DNA from: Bacteroidota bacterium
GTDB taxonomy: Bacteria > Bacteroidota > Bacteroidia > Bacteroidales > JADFUO01
Length of the DNA: 22,249 nucleotides
Reading direction: 5' to 3'
Assembly (NCBI GenBank): GCA_030614305.1
Contig: JAUWKH010000004.1
Location: forward strand, 1 to 22,249
Shown: positions 9,617 through 16,323 of the stretch, one piece after another
Layout of the letters: every line of letters starts with the position of its first letter
Position numbering within the stretch: the first letter of the stretch is position 1
Translations under genes and position numbers: made by a program
Notes under the pieces: model-generated
Seen by the model: only the letters and a program-made list of their open reading frames with translations
Databases searched by the model: none
What the model was told of the DNA's origin: nothing

Positions 9617-10363
9617 ATGAATTTAATAAAAATTCTTATTTTATTTTTCTTGCTTTTTTTTACCGGTAAAACTGTTTTGTCACAGGATATTATTTACGTT
9701 ATTGACGGAAAAAGCATCTCTGCTAAAGTGATTGAAGTTAACCCAAAGGAAGTTGTTTATAATGATTTTTATAATCCCAATGGTCCGGTATATAGAATGA
9801 GAAAAAACCAGATATTAAAAATTGTTTATCAAAACGGCAGAGAGGATGTATTTAATGGTGATATTGAATTAGAGAATGCTATTTATGGTAAGAATATTTT
9901 TACATATCATTTGTTTGATTTAATTTTCGGTGATTTTACTTTTTCTTATGAAAGAATATCAAAAAACGGAAAAACAGGTTTTAAAATACCTGTATCTGTT
10001 GGTTATGGTGATATTTATTCCTCAACTATAAAGAATGTATTCTATTCAGGTTTTGGAATAAATATTTATCCTACCGGACAGGGTAAATGGAAATATTTTA
10101 TGGGTCCGAATATTAGAGTTGGTATAGGTAGAGAAGATTATTATGAGTATGGATATTATCCACATTATTACCACAGAGAATATCATTCCAATATTTTTTA
10201 TTTTAAAGTGCTTGTTGATAATGGAATTATTTACAGTCCAATAAAAAATTTCAGTATTTCGGGTTATATAAGTATAGGTGTAAAATACCTTGATATCCCA
10301 TCTTATGATTATAAATTATCCAGTACAGCTCAATTTTCTCTCAATCTTAGCTACAGGTTTTAG
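9617..10363 (+). CDS. Secreted outer-membrane beta-barrel-like protein, unknown function
   Basis: This 248-aa protein has a clear signal peptide (about residues 1-22, ending TVLS before QD). It has two parts. Residues about 23-80 are a small beta-rich domain (DIIYVIDGKSISAKVIEVN ... NQILKIVYQNGREDVF) of a kind common in Bacteroidota exported proteins. The rest alternates aromatic and glycine-rich strands and ends in SYRF, a terminal Phe as in outer-membrane barrels. It begins 33 nt after nqrF and ends 19 nt before the proposed apbE start, so it is probably co-transcribed with the nqr operon. No known Nqr subunit resembles it. A link to sodium pumping is only suggested by position. Confidence 0.75.
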   Translation: MNLIKILILFFLLFFTGKTVLSQDIIYVIDGKSISAKVIEVNPKEVVYNDFYNPNGPVYRMRKNQILKIVYQNGREDVFNGDIELENAIYGKNIFTYHLFDLIFGDFTFSYERISKNGKTGFKIPVSVGYGDIYSSTIKNVFYSGFGINIYPTGQGKWKYFMGPNIRVGIGREDYYEYGYYPHYYHREYHSNIFYFKVLVDNGIIYSPIKNFSISGYISIGVKYLDIPSYDYKLSSTAQFSLNLSYRF

Positions 10364-10382
10364 GCACTTAACTTTTAAAATC

Positions 10383-11405
10383 TTGACCAAATTTTATAAA
10401 ATATTTAAACCTTTTATCCATTCATTAATTCTTGCTTTCTTATTTGTATCCTGCGATACTTTCCAAAGGACTGTAAAAGTGTATTTTACAGGTGAAGCTC
10501 AGGGAACTTATTATGCCATTACTTATTACGAAAAGGATGGAAAAAACTATCAAAAGGAAATTGATTCATTACTGAAAGCCTTTGATATGTCGGTCTCGCT
10601 TTGGATACCAAATTCTATAATTTCAAGAGTTAATAATAATGATACAAGTATTATTCCGGATGAGCATTTTATCTCAATTTTTAAGATTTCGCAGGAAGTT
10701 TCACAAAGAACAGATGGTGCATTTGATATAACAATAGGACAACTTGTGAATGCCTGGGGCTTTGGTTCTACCGAAAAAATAAAAATGGATAAAAATATTA
10801 TTGATAGTCTTATGACTTATATAAATCATGAAATGGTAAGTTTGGAAGGAAATAAAATAAAAAAGGATAATCAAAATATAAAACTTGATTTTAATGCGAT
10901 TGCGCAAGGTTATTCTGTTGATCTAATCGGAAAATTTCTTGGATCAAAGGGAATAAAGAATTATTTAATTGATATTGGTGGCGAGGTTTTAGGACAAGGA
11001 ACCAAACCAAATGAGCAACCATGGATTGTTGGAATTCAGAGACCAACTGAGGATAAACGTGGTGAGTATGAAATTCAGTCAAAGGTTCAATTAGTTGATA
11101 AGGCTTTGGCTACATCAGGAAGTTACAGAAAATATTATAAAAAGGATGGAAGACGATATTCTCATACAATTGACCCGAAAACCGGTTATCCTGTTACACA
11201 TTCGCTTTTAAGCGTCTCCGTCTTAGCTGATGATGCAGCAACTGCCGATGCTTATGCAACAGCTTTTATGATAATGGGATTAGATAAAACACTTCAGTTT
11301 TTAGCTGATAATAAAAATCTTGATGCTTTTTTTATTTATTCAGATGATAATGGTGATTTGCAAACTTATGCTACTGATGGGATAAATGAGATTTTGGTGG
11401 AATAG
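10383..11405 (+). CDS. apbE: FAD:protein FMN transferase ApbE, lipoprotein
   Basis: ApbE moves FMN from FAD onto a threonine in SGxT motifs, here most likely NqrB T210 and NqrC T221. Seen: GEAQGTYYAITYY at the start of the domain, FDITIGQLVNAWGFG, DFNAIAQGYSVD, the DIGGEVLGQG segment, SHTIDPKTGYPV, and the metal-binding ADDAATADAYATAFMIMG. I place the start at TTG 10383, giving 340 aa with a clean lipoprotein signal: basic N-region, hydrophobic core and lipobox FVSC with C24. An in-frame ATG at 10290 lies 74 nt inside the preceding gene and would add a poor N-terminus. ApbE enzymes act on the periplasmic side, which fits the lipoprotein signal. It is the last gene of the probable nqr transcription unit. 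Confidence 0.94.
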   Translation: MTKFYKIFKPFIHSLILAFLFVSCDTFQRTVKVYFTGEAQGTYYAITYYEKDGKNYQKEIDSLLKAFDMSVSLWIPNSIISRVNNNDTSIIPDEHFISIFKISQEVSQRTDGAFDITIGQLVNAWGFGSTEKIKMDKNIIDSLMTYINHEMVSLEGNKIKKDNQNIKLDFNAIAQGYSVDLIGKFLGSKGIKNYLIDIGGEVLGQGTKPNEQPWIVGIQRPTEDKRGEYEIQSKVQLVDKALATSGSYRKYYKKDGRRYSHTIDPKTGYPVTHSLLSVSVLADDAATADAYATAFMIMGLDKTLQFLADNKNLDAFFIYSDDNGDLQTYATDGINEILVE

Positions 11406-11474
11406 TTAAAAAGAATACAGAATGCTTAATTTAGGTCATGGATTAAAACAGTTGAAGATAGTCATGGCTTACTC

Positions 11475-11497
11475 AACTGACGGATTAACCCGTCAGT
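11475..11497. terminator. Hairpin between convergent apbE and nqrM-like gene
   Basis: The perfect 9-bp stem aactgacgg / ccgtcagtt has a 5-nt loop. It lies in the 135-nt gap between two convergent stop codons. No strong T-run follows on either strand, so it may be a factor-dependent terminator, a transcript-stabilising end, or a short repeat copy. Confidence 0.45.
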
Positions 11498-11540
11498 TAA
11501 TCTACGGATTTGAACCAACACCATAATTCAGAATAACCAC

Positions 11541-11774
11541 TCAATTGACAGAAATATCAACTATTTTTATTCTGTCTTCTTCACTTTCATTATGGCAGGT
11601 ATTACCTTTTTCTTCTCCTCCGCAAGTACAGCCAATTTTTTTACCGGTAGCAGGGTCAACAGTACTGCATTGTTTTTTAAACTCACCGCCTTTTTTTACA
11701 AACATTTTAATAGCGATAGCTGCAAAGGCAATTCCAATAAAAATTACTGTGATTATTAAAATTTTCAGAAACAT
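11541..11774 (-). CDS. nqrM: Small four-cysteine membrane protein, probable Na+-NQR maturation factor NqrM
   Basis: This 77-aa protein has one N-terminal transmembrane helix (about residues 4-26), a short basic stretch (KKGGEFKK) and a cysteine cluster C36-x12-C49-x-C51-x8-C60, then an acidic tail. Proteobacterial NqrM (DUF539) has the same layout: a short TM anchor followed by four cysteines in a C...CxC...C pattern, encoded next to nqr/apbE and needed to put iron into NqrD/NqrE. Here the gene sits immediately after apbE, on the opposite strand. The call is by architecture and position; overall sequence similarity to DUF539 could not be tested. The start is ATG at 11774, with a Bacteroidota promoter directly upstream. 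It could instead be an unrelated small metal-binding membrane protein. Confidence 0.65.
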   Translation of the reverse strand: MFLKILIITVIFIGIAFAAIAIKMFVKKGGEFKKQCSTVDPATGKKIGCTCGGEEKGNTCHNESEEDRIKIVDISVN

Positions 11775-11788
11775 CTTTAAATTTTTTG

Positions 11789-11819
11789 CAAATATATGTA
11801 TAACGCAGTAAACTGCAAT
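11789..11819 (-). promoter_or_regulatory. Promoter of the nqrM-like gene
   Basis: The minus strand has ATTG (11816-11819), 19 nt, then TATATTTG (11789-11796), close to TTTG-N19-TAnnTTTG. The predicted transcript would have a very short leader before the ATG at 11774. The spacer contains a small symmetric element, gcagt-aa-actgc (11805-11816). Confidence 0.45.
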
Positions 11820-11834
11820 ATAAAAGTTAAAAGT

Positions 11835-12334
11835 GGCAAAATATTATTTTGATGTGCTGGAAATAAAATAAAAGCTATCAATGAGTTTTGCGGAAGAATA
11901 CGACTTGTTTATTCAACATTATCAACAAAACCTGGAAAAAATAAGGTAATCCATACGGACTTGTATTACTTCGTAAGGTTTTAGGCCGTGTTTATAATTA
12001 TTTTTTTTACTAAGGTTAATGGTTTGGAGATAAGGTTTTTATTAATAGAATAAGATGCTGTTATAGGATTGCTGTATATTCCCAAAACCTTATTTGCATC
12101 CTTATTTAAACCTTAGTAAAAAAATATGACGACCGCCTCACAAACCTTACGACACGAAGTTAGTCCGTATGGATTACCTTATTTTGGAGAGAAGTATGGA
12201 GTAGAAATTTCTGAATAATAATGATTGCTTTTTTCATTGAGATGCCGATAGTAAGCGGGGCAGTGTTGCTCAAAGGTATAATAAATACACTTTGATTAAA
12301 AAACACTCCCAGCACCTCAAAATAATATTTAGCC
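11835..12334. mobile_element. MITE-like element: ~500-bp imperfect palindrome with 26-bp terminal inverted repeats
   Basis: The outer ends, 11835-11860 and 12309-12334, are reverse complements with 2 mismatches in 26 bp (half sequence begins ggcaaaatattattttga). Inside, 11938-11961 and 12162-12185 are a perfect 24-bp pair, and 12002-12017 pairs with 12109-12124 (16 bp). The motif TAAGGT occurs four times in the left arm (11942, 11974, 12011, 12031), each mirrored by ACCTTA in the right arm at nested positions (near 12176, 12144, 12110, 12087). No ORF of useful size is present; the longest coding-like pieces are short and broken. No target-site duplication is obvious. It fits a non-autonomous transposable element or a long-hairpin dispersed repeat, and it lies between the nqrM and phosphatase promoters. 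Confidence 0.55.
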
Positions 12335-12374
12335 GATAAATTATAACTTGTTAAGTTTATTAAATTTATTTTAC

Positions 12375-12382
12375 TACATTTG
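12375..12382 (+). promoter_or_regulatory. Candidate -7 element of the metallophosphatase gene
   Basis: TACATTTG matches TAnnTTTG 20 nt before the ATG at 12403. The nearest upstream TTG (12348-12350) is 24 nt away, longer than the usual spacer. The site is just outside the right end of the palindromic element. Confidence 0.35.
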
Positions 12383-12402
12383 TTTTATCTAATATTTTCA
12401 AT

Positions 12403-13257
12403 ATGCCTGTTAAATTTAGGATATTTATTAATATTATTATTCTGATTTTTTTATTGGATTTATTTTGTAGTTGCTCAAAAAACAAAGTTGAAAAATCAGA
12501 TGAAGACTGGTCATTTGTAGTTTTCGGCGATCACAGGCAGGGCTATGGTATATATGGCAAACTTGTAAAGTATATATCCCAATATGAGCCTGCACCTAAG
12601 TTTGCAGTTAGTTTAGGCGATATCATGCTGAGACCAGGCAATGAAGCAGAATGGTTGAATTTTTGGAGATATTCAAAACCGCTTACTGATAAAATGCCTT
12701 TGTTTATTGTAAGAGGCACTCACGAAGGAAACGACCCTGTATCCGAACAAATACTTCATGAACAAGCAAATATACCGGGAGAATATTTTTATTATTCTTA
12801 CTGTTGTGAGGATGCTTATTTTATTATTCTTGATACAGAAATCAGAGGGGAAGAAAGGAGTATTGTAAATGAGCAATTATTTTGGTTAACAAATAATCTT
12901 GATTCAATTGCACAGGAATCAAATATTAAAAATGTTTTTATTTTTATGCATCACCCGGTTTTCACCCAGGGCAAATACCAGGATGTACCTCTGATTAATA
13001 ATGAAGAGCTTCATGAGCTTTTTCTGGGAAATAACAAGGTTAAAGCTGTCTTTGCCGGTCACGAGCATATTTTCAACAGATATGAGCAGGATGGACTAAC
13101 TTATATCATTTCAGGCGGAGGTGGTGCCATACTTCATCATGGATATGGCGGCGATTATTATCATTTTGTTAAAGTATCTTTCTATCAGGAAGAAGAAAGA
13201 ATAAACATAAAAACCATAGGGATTTTTAATGAAGTTGTTGAAGAATTTGATTTATAA
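12403..13257 (+). CDS. Calcineurin-like metallophosphoesterase lipoprotein
   Basis: This 284-aa exported phosphoesterase of the purple-acid-phosphatase-like type has a lipoprotein signal at residues 1-24 (hydrophobic core then FCSC, C24). Metallophosphoesterase motifs appear in order: FGDHR (D43), LGDI (D73), RGTHE (104-108), MHHPVF (182-187) and AGHEHIF (218-224), followed by SGGGGA. The usual GNH[DE] motif reads GTHE, so the metal-binding Asn is Thr106. The natural substrate is unknown: phosphomonoesters, diesters and nucleotides are all possible. The start is ATG at 12403 with no Shine-Dalgarno. Its last 29 nt overlap the next gene, so the two are likely translated together. Confidence 0.88.
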   Translation: MPVKFRIFINIIILIFLLDLFCSCSKNKVEKSDEDWSFVVFGDHRQGYGIYGKLVKYISQYEPAPKFAVSLGDIMLRPGNEAEWLNFWRYSKPLTDKMPLFIVRGTHEGNDPVSEQILHEQANIPGEYFYYSYCCEDAYFIILDTEIRGEERSIVNEQLFWLTNNLDSIAQESNIKNVFIFMHHPVFTQGKYQDVPLINNEELHELFLGNNKVKAVFAGHEHIFNRYEQDGLTYIISGGGGAILHHGYGGDYYHFVKVSFYQEEERINIKTIGIFNEVVEEFDL

Positions 13258-13798
13258 AATTATTCTTATGTTGTGTTTGCTTGTGCAATTATCGCTTTCA
13301 GCACAAGATTTTACAGCACGTATAGGAATATATGACTTTACTGATGAAGCTGCTACAGAATTTTATGTGGTTGCACCAACGGTAATATTCGGTTATGATT
13401 GCCTGAAAATGTCGCGTTTAACATTAAATGTTTCTGCGGGTTTTTCATTTAATTCTTTTAAATACCAATCAAAGAAACATAATCTTTATATGGTACCATT
13501 GTTTGTAAGTATGCTGTATGAACTTACAAACCCTGAATCAAAAGTTCATCCCTATATTGGCGGAGGATTTAGCCTGCTTGGCAAAGCTGATAAAAATCAG
13601 ACTTTAAAAACGGTTCATTATTCGTTTACTTATGGTTATCATGCTATTGGATGTTTACATATTGATTTAAAGAGAAAAACAGTCCTTACTTTTGATATGA
13701 GATATAATTTTCTTATCACACCTGCAATGGAAGAACTCAATCCGAGTGGTATTATTTCAACGGTTGGTATAAGGATTCCTGTTGGTTTGCAGCAATAA
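13229..13798 (+). CDS. Secreted small outer-membrane beta-barrel-like protein
   Basis: This 189-aa protein has an N-terminal signal peptide (MKLLKNLIYK basic region, core to about residue 25, then AQ). The rest alternates short beta strands (ARIGIYDF, TLNVSAGFSF, YIGGGFSLLGKA, TVLTFDMRYNFLI, ISTVGIRIPVG), like small OmpW/OprF-like or PorT-like barrels of Bacteroidota. It does not end in a terminal aromatic residue. The ATG at 13229 lies inside the phosphatase gene (29-nt overlap); a later in-frame ATG would cut away the basic region of the signal, so the earlier start is preferred. It is probably co-expressed with the phosphatase. Function is unknown. Confidence 0.7.
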   Translation: MKLLKNLIYKIILMLCLLVQLSLSAQDFTARIGIYDFTDEAATEFYVVAPTVIFGYDCLKMSRLTLNVSAGFSFNSFKYQSKKHNLYMVPLFVSMLYELTNPESKVHPYIGGGFSLLGKADKNQTLKTVHYSFTYGYHAIGCLHIDLKRKTVLTFDMRYNFLITPAMEELNPSGIISTVGIRIPVGLQQ

Positions 13799-13859
13799 AA
13801 GAATGTGAATTCGGGATATAAATATTTGTAAATCAGCGTCATTTAACTTCTATCAATTC

Positions 13860-14654
13860 CTATTTATTTCCAAATAAATACTGCCTCCTGAATTCAGCGC
13901 AAACAATTGCTGTTGCAATTGAAGCATTCAGTGATTCGGGATATTGAGTTTTACCAGTTGTTTTCGGGAAAGAGGGAATAGAAATTTTATCTGTAATAAA
14001 AGGTAATAAGTTATCTGATATACCTTTTGATTCATTTCCTATCAGGATAATTCCGTTTTTACTTAAATTTTTATTGTAAATATTTTTACCCTTGAGTAAA
14101 GTTCCATAAACTTTAATTTGTTTGGGTTTTCCGGCTAATACTTTTTCAGGATTCTTATAAAGAACAGAAACTCTTGAAATCGAACCCATTGTTGCTTGTA
14201 CAACTTTCGGATTATATATATCAACGCATTTTTCAGAGCATATTATGTGTTTAATTCCAAACCAGTCGGCTATGCGGATAATAGTTCCTAAATTTCCGGG
14301 ATCCTGAATTTCGTCAAGCATTAAAATCAAGTCGGAAAAAATATTATCATGAATTATTTCCGGCTTTGGAATTTTTACAACTGATAGAACATTATTGGGT
14401 GTAAATAACGAACTAATTCTTTTCAGTTCTTTATTACTTATCAGAGTAACATTAACTTTACTGTTTTTCAGTAATTGCTCATTCTGTTCTATCCATTCGG
14501 CAATGGCATAAATATTCGAAATCTCAAATTTGCTTTTCAGAAGCTCAATAACCAGCTTATCACCTTCAGCAACAAACTCATGAAAAAGCTTCCTGAATTT
14601 GTTTAATTTTAAGGAGTTGATATATTTAATTTGCTTACTCTGCAAAAACTTCAA
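13860..14654 (-). CDS. SpoU/TrmH-family RNA 2'-O-methyltransferase
   Basis: This 264-aa SPOUT-class enzyme probably methylates a ribose 2'-OH in rRNA (or tRNA) with S-adenosylmethionine. The N-terminal RNA-binding (L30e-like) domain is residues about 1-95 (FVAEGDKLVIELL). The three SpoU motifs follow: motif 1 DPGNLGTIIR at 118-127, motif 2 LIGNESKGIS at 204-213, and motif 3 ESLNASIA at 240-247. The start is TTG at 14654, or a second TTG at 14645, overlapping the end of rplI by 20 or 11 nt; no ATG is available near the correct N-terminus. Overlap with rplI suggests co-translation at the end of the ribosomal operon. The exact modified nucleotide cannot be assigned. Confidence 0.88.
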   Translation of the reverse strand: MKFLQSKQIKYINSLKLNKFRKLFHEFVAEGDKLVIELLKSKFEISNIYAIAEWIEQNEQLLKNSKVNVTLISNKELKRISSLFTPNNVLSVVKIPKPEIIHDNIFSDLILMLDEIQDPGNLGTIIRIADWFGIKHIICSEKCVDIYNPKVVQATMGSISRVSVLYKNPEKVLAGKPKQIKVYGTLLKGKNIYNKNLSKNGIILIGNESKGISDNLLPFITDKISIPSFPKTTGKTQYPESLNASIATAIVCAEFRRQYLFGNK

Positions 14655-15084
14655 ATTTAATATCTACCATTATTTCTTTATGCAAATTGATTTTAGCCGT
14701 GTAAGTTCCAAGTTCTTTAATTGATTCGCCGTCAACAATAATTTTCTTTCTGTCAATATCAAATTTGAACTGGTCTTTTATAGCATTAGCAATCTGAATA
14801 GCATTTACCGAACCGAAAATCTTACCTGATGTGCCGGCTTTGGCACCGATTTTAACTGTAATATTTTCAATAGCTTTGGACAGGGTTTCGGCTTCTTTCC
14901 TTATTTTTTCTTCCTTATAGGATTTTTGCTTTAAAACTTCTGCACGTATCTTTTTATTTGGTTCTGTAGCTAAAATTGCTATTCCTTTTGGAATTAAATA
15001 ATTTCGTGCAAAGCCGTCCTTAACCTTAATTAAGTCGTTTGTATAACCTAAATTTGGTATATCTTTTTTTAATATTATTTTCAT
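14635..15084 (-). CDS. rplI: 50S ribosomal protein bL9
   Basis: bL9 of 149 aa has the N-terminal rRNA-binding domain and family signature (GYTNDLIKVKDGFARNYLIP near residues 13-32), a long charged connecting helix (about 41-75) and a C-terminal domain. It is the third gene of rpsF-rpsR-rplI, with 12 nt between the rpsR stop and its ATG. Unlike the other genes in the window, it has a perfect Shine-Dalgarno (see 15091-15098) with 6-nt spacing. The gene overlaps the methyltransferase gene at its 3' end. Confidence 0.98.
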   Translation of the reverse strand: MKIILKKDIPNLGYTNDLIKVKDGFARNYLIPKGIAILATEPNKKIRAEVLKQKSYKEEKIRKEAETLSKAIENITVKIGAKAGTSGKIFGSVNAIQIANAIKDQFKFDIDRKKIIVDGESIKELGTYTAKINLHKEIMVDIKFEVFAE

Positions 15085-15090
15085 GGTTCA

Positions 15091-15098
15091 ACCTCCTT
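15091..15098 (-). promoter_or_regulatory. Strong Shine-Dalgarno of rplI overlapping the rpsR stop codon
   Basis: The minus strand reads AAGGAGGT, fully complementary to eight bases of the 16S 3' end (ACCTCCTT), then TGAACC and ATG. The first bases are part of the rpsR TAA stop. No other start inspected in this window has a comparable site. Confidence 0.85.
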
Positions 15099-15366
15099 AT
15101 TTTAATAAATCTGCAACGTAAGGCATTAGTGCCAAATGGCGTGCTCTTTTAACTGCCTGGGCAACTTTTTTTTGATATTTTGTTGATGTTCCGGTAATCC
15201 GGCGTGGTAAAATTTTACCTTGCTCGTTTACAAATTTCATCAAAAAATTCGGGTCTTTATAATCAATATATTTTATTCCGCTTTTTTTGAAACGGCAATA
15301 TTTTTTCCTTTTTGTATCAACTGCTATTGGAGTTAAATATTTAATTTCTGAATTTGCTTGTGCCAT
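15097..15366 (-). CDS. rpsR: 30S ribosomal protein bS18
   Basis: bS18 of 89 aa binds the 30S platform together with bS6. The conserved core is clear: [18 protein letters not shown], then [35 protein letters not shown]. The N-terminus is short. It lies 33 nt downstream of rpsF, with no Shine-Dalgarno in front of its ATG (15366). In Bacteroidota bS18 is one of the proteins that form the pocket holding the 16S 3' tail. Confidence 0.98.
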   Translation of the reverse strand: MAQANSEIKYLTPIAVDTKRKKYCRFKKSGIKYIDYKDPNFLMKFVNEQGKILPRRITGTSTKYQKKVAQAVKRARHLALMPYVADLLK

Positions 15367-15399
15367 TTTTATTAATTTTTTTAAGTTTTTAAATAGTTT

Positions 15400-15753
15400 T
15401 TAAGCTTCTGTTTTTTGTTTTTCTTCTTTTGCCTTTTGACGTTTCTTTTCGTTATAAGCAATAGCGTGTTTATCTAATAAAACGGTAAGAAAACGCAAAA
15501 TACGTTCATCGCGTTTAAACTCTACTTCAAGTTTAGAGATTAAACTTCCTTCGGTTTTATATTCAAAGATGTAATAAAAGCCTGTTGTTCTTTTTTTGAT
15601 AGGATAAGCAAGCTTGCGTAATCCCCAGTTATCCTCGAGGATTATTTCAGCGCCATTGTCTTTCAGAAATTTCTGATACTTTTTTACCGCTTCCTTCATC
15701 TGCTCTTCAGACAAAACGGGAGTTAAAATGAAAACGGTTTCATACTGATTCAT
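15400..15753 (-). CDS. rpsF: 30S ribosomal protein bS6
   Basis: bS6 of 117 aa opens with [15 protein letters not shown] and contains [24 protein letters not shown] and [19 protein letters not shown], all characteristic. A lysine/glutamate-rich C-terminal tail follows. It is the first gene of rpsF-rpsR-rplI-(methyltransferase). The ATG at 15753 has an A/T-only leader with no Shine-Dalgarno, and a consensus promoter ends about 42 nt upstream. Confidence 0.98.
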   Translation of the reverse strand: MNQYETVFILTPVLSEEQMKEAVKKYQKFLKDNGAEIILEDNWGLRKLAYPIKKRTTGFYYIFEYKTEGSLISKLEVEFKRDERILRFLTVLLDKHAIAYNEKKRQKAKEEKQKTEA

Positions 15754-15794
15754 AATTTTTTAATTTTTTAGTTTTTAATTTTTTTAAAGGAGTG

Positions 15795-15825
15795 CAAAAT
15801 TATAATAAATATTCAAATCTGCAAA
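15795..15825 (-). promoter_or_regulatory. Promoter of the rpsF-rpsR-rplI operon
   Basis: On the minus strand TTTG (15822-15825), 19 nt, then TAATTTTG (15795-15802) match the Bacteroidota consensus exactly. The -7 box runs into GCACTCC, which also follows the rpsT and tRNA-Glu -7 boxes. The promoter overlaps the broken 3' end of the upstream gene remnant. Confidence 0.7.
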
Positions 15826-16323
15826 TGAAAAAAATAAATTTTTCCGGAATTTCATCTAAGGTTACATTGCTTTTCATATACATCTTGGCCGAGTAAGACT
15901 TTACAAGGTTAAGATGATATTTTCGTTTTTTAATTGCTTTGCGGATGATCTGGTAAGCAGGGTCTTCCATGTTGGCCGAAATAATGACCTCTTGTAATAA
16001 TATCTGTTCGGGTTCCATTTTTACCTGAAGTACTGATGGGTTTTCACCGGAAGAAATATTGAACTTCACTTTTTTATAACCAACATATTGAAATACTAAA
16101 ACTATAAGCCTGTTATCATCAACATTAATATTAAAGTTGCCTTCAAAATTCGACATGGTACCCAAAGTAGTACCTTCAACATAAATATTTACAAAAGGAA
16201 GCGGTTCGCCATTATTATCAATAACCTTGCCCGTTATAGTTTTTTTTGCATCTACAGAAGGCTGAGCATCAAGATAATTTAATGTAAAAACTGTTAATAA
16301 AAAAAAACAAAATAAATTTTCAT
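15800..16323 (-). pseudogene. Remnant of a DUF5686/carboxypeptidase-regulatory-like outer-membrane protein gene
   Basis: The ATG at 16321-16323 overlaps the wecB stop (ATGA), a normal coupled start, but its frame ends after nine codons (MKIYFVFFY-stop). After a run of nine T (16299-16307), a +1 change of frame restores a plausible signal peptide core (LLTVFTLNYLDA then Q). Next comes a typical carboxypeptidase-regulatory-like domain (TITGKVIDNNGEPLPFVNIY..., GTTLGTMSNFEGNF...), then LQEVIISANMEDPAYQIIRKAIKKRK, the start of a DUF5686-type protein. Such proteins usually run to several hundred residues more; here the frame stops at 15800 after LDEIPEK and an unrelated tail. So the gene is frameshifted and lacks most of its 3' part. 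The frameshift alone could be a homopolymer sequencing error; the truncation could not. Confidence 0.7.

Noticed and set aside
10290..10382. Upstream ATG start for apbE
   Set aside because: It would overlap the previous gene by 74 nt and put about 31 residues in front of a complete lipoprotein signal; TTG at 10383 fits better.
11545..11811. 88-codon plus-strand frame opposite the nqrM-like gene
   Set aside because: The minus-strand frame has a clear TM helix, cysteine motif and promoter; this one mirrors it.
11881..11949. 22-codon frame MSFAEEYDLF... within the palindromic element
   Set aside because: Too short, and its reverse-arm counterpart is not conserved as protein; possibly a fragment of a lost gene but not supportable.
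11838..12330. CRISPR-like spacing of TAAGGT motifs
   Set aside because: Units are short, unequal in spacing and mirrored in the two arms; no direct repeats and no cas genes.
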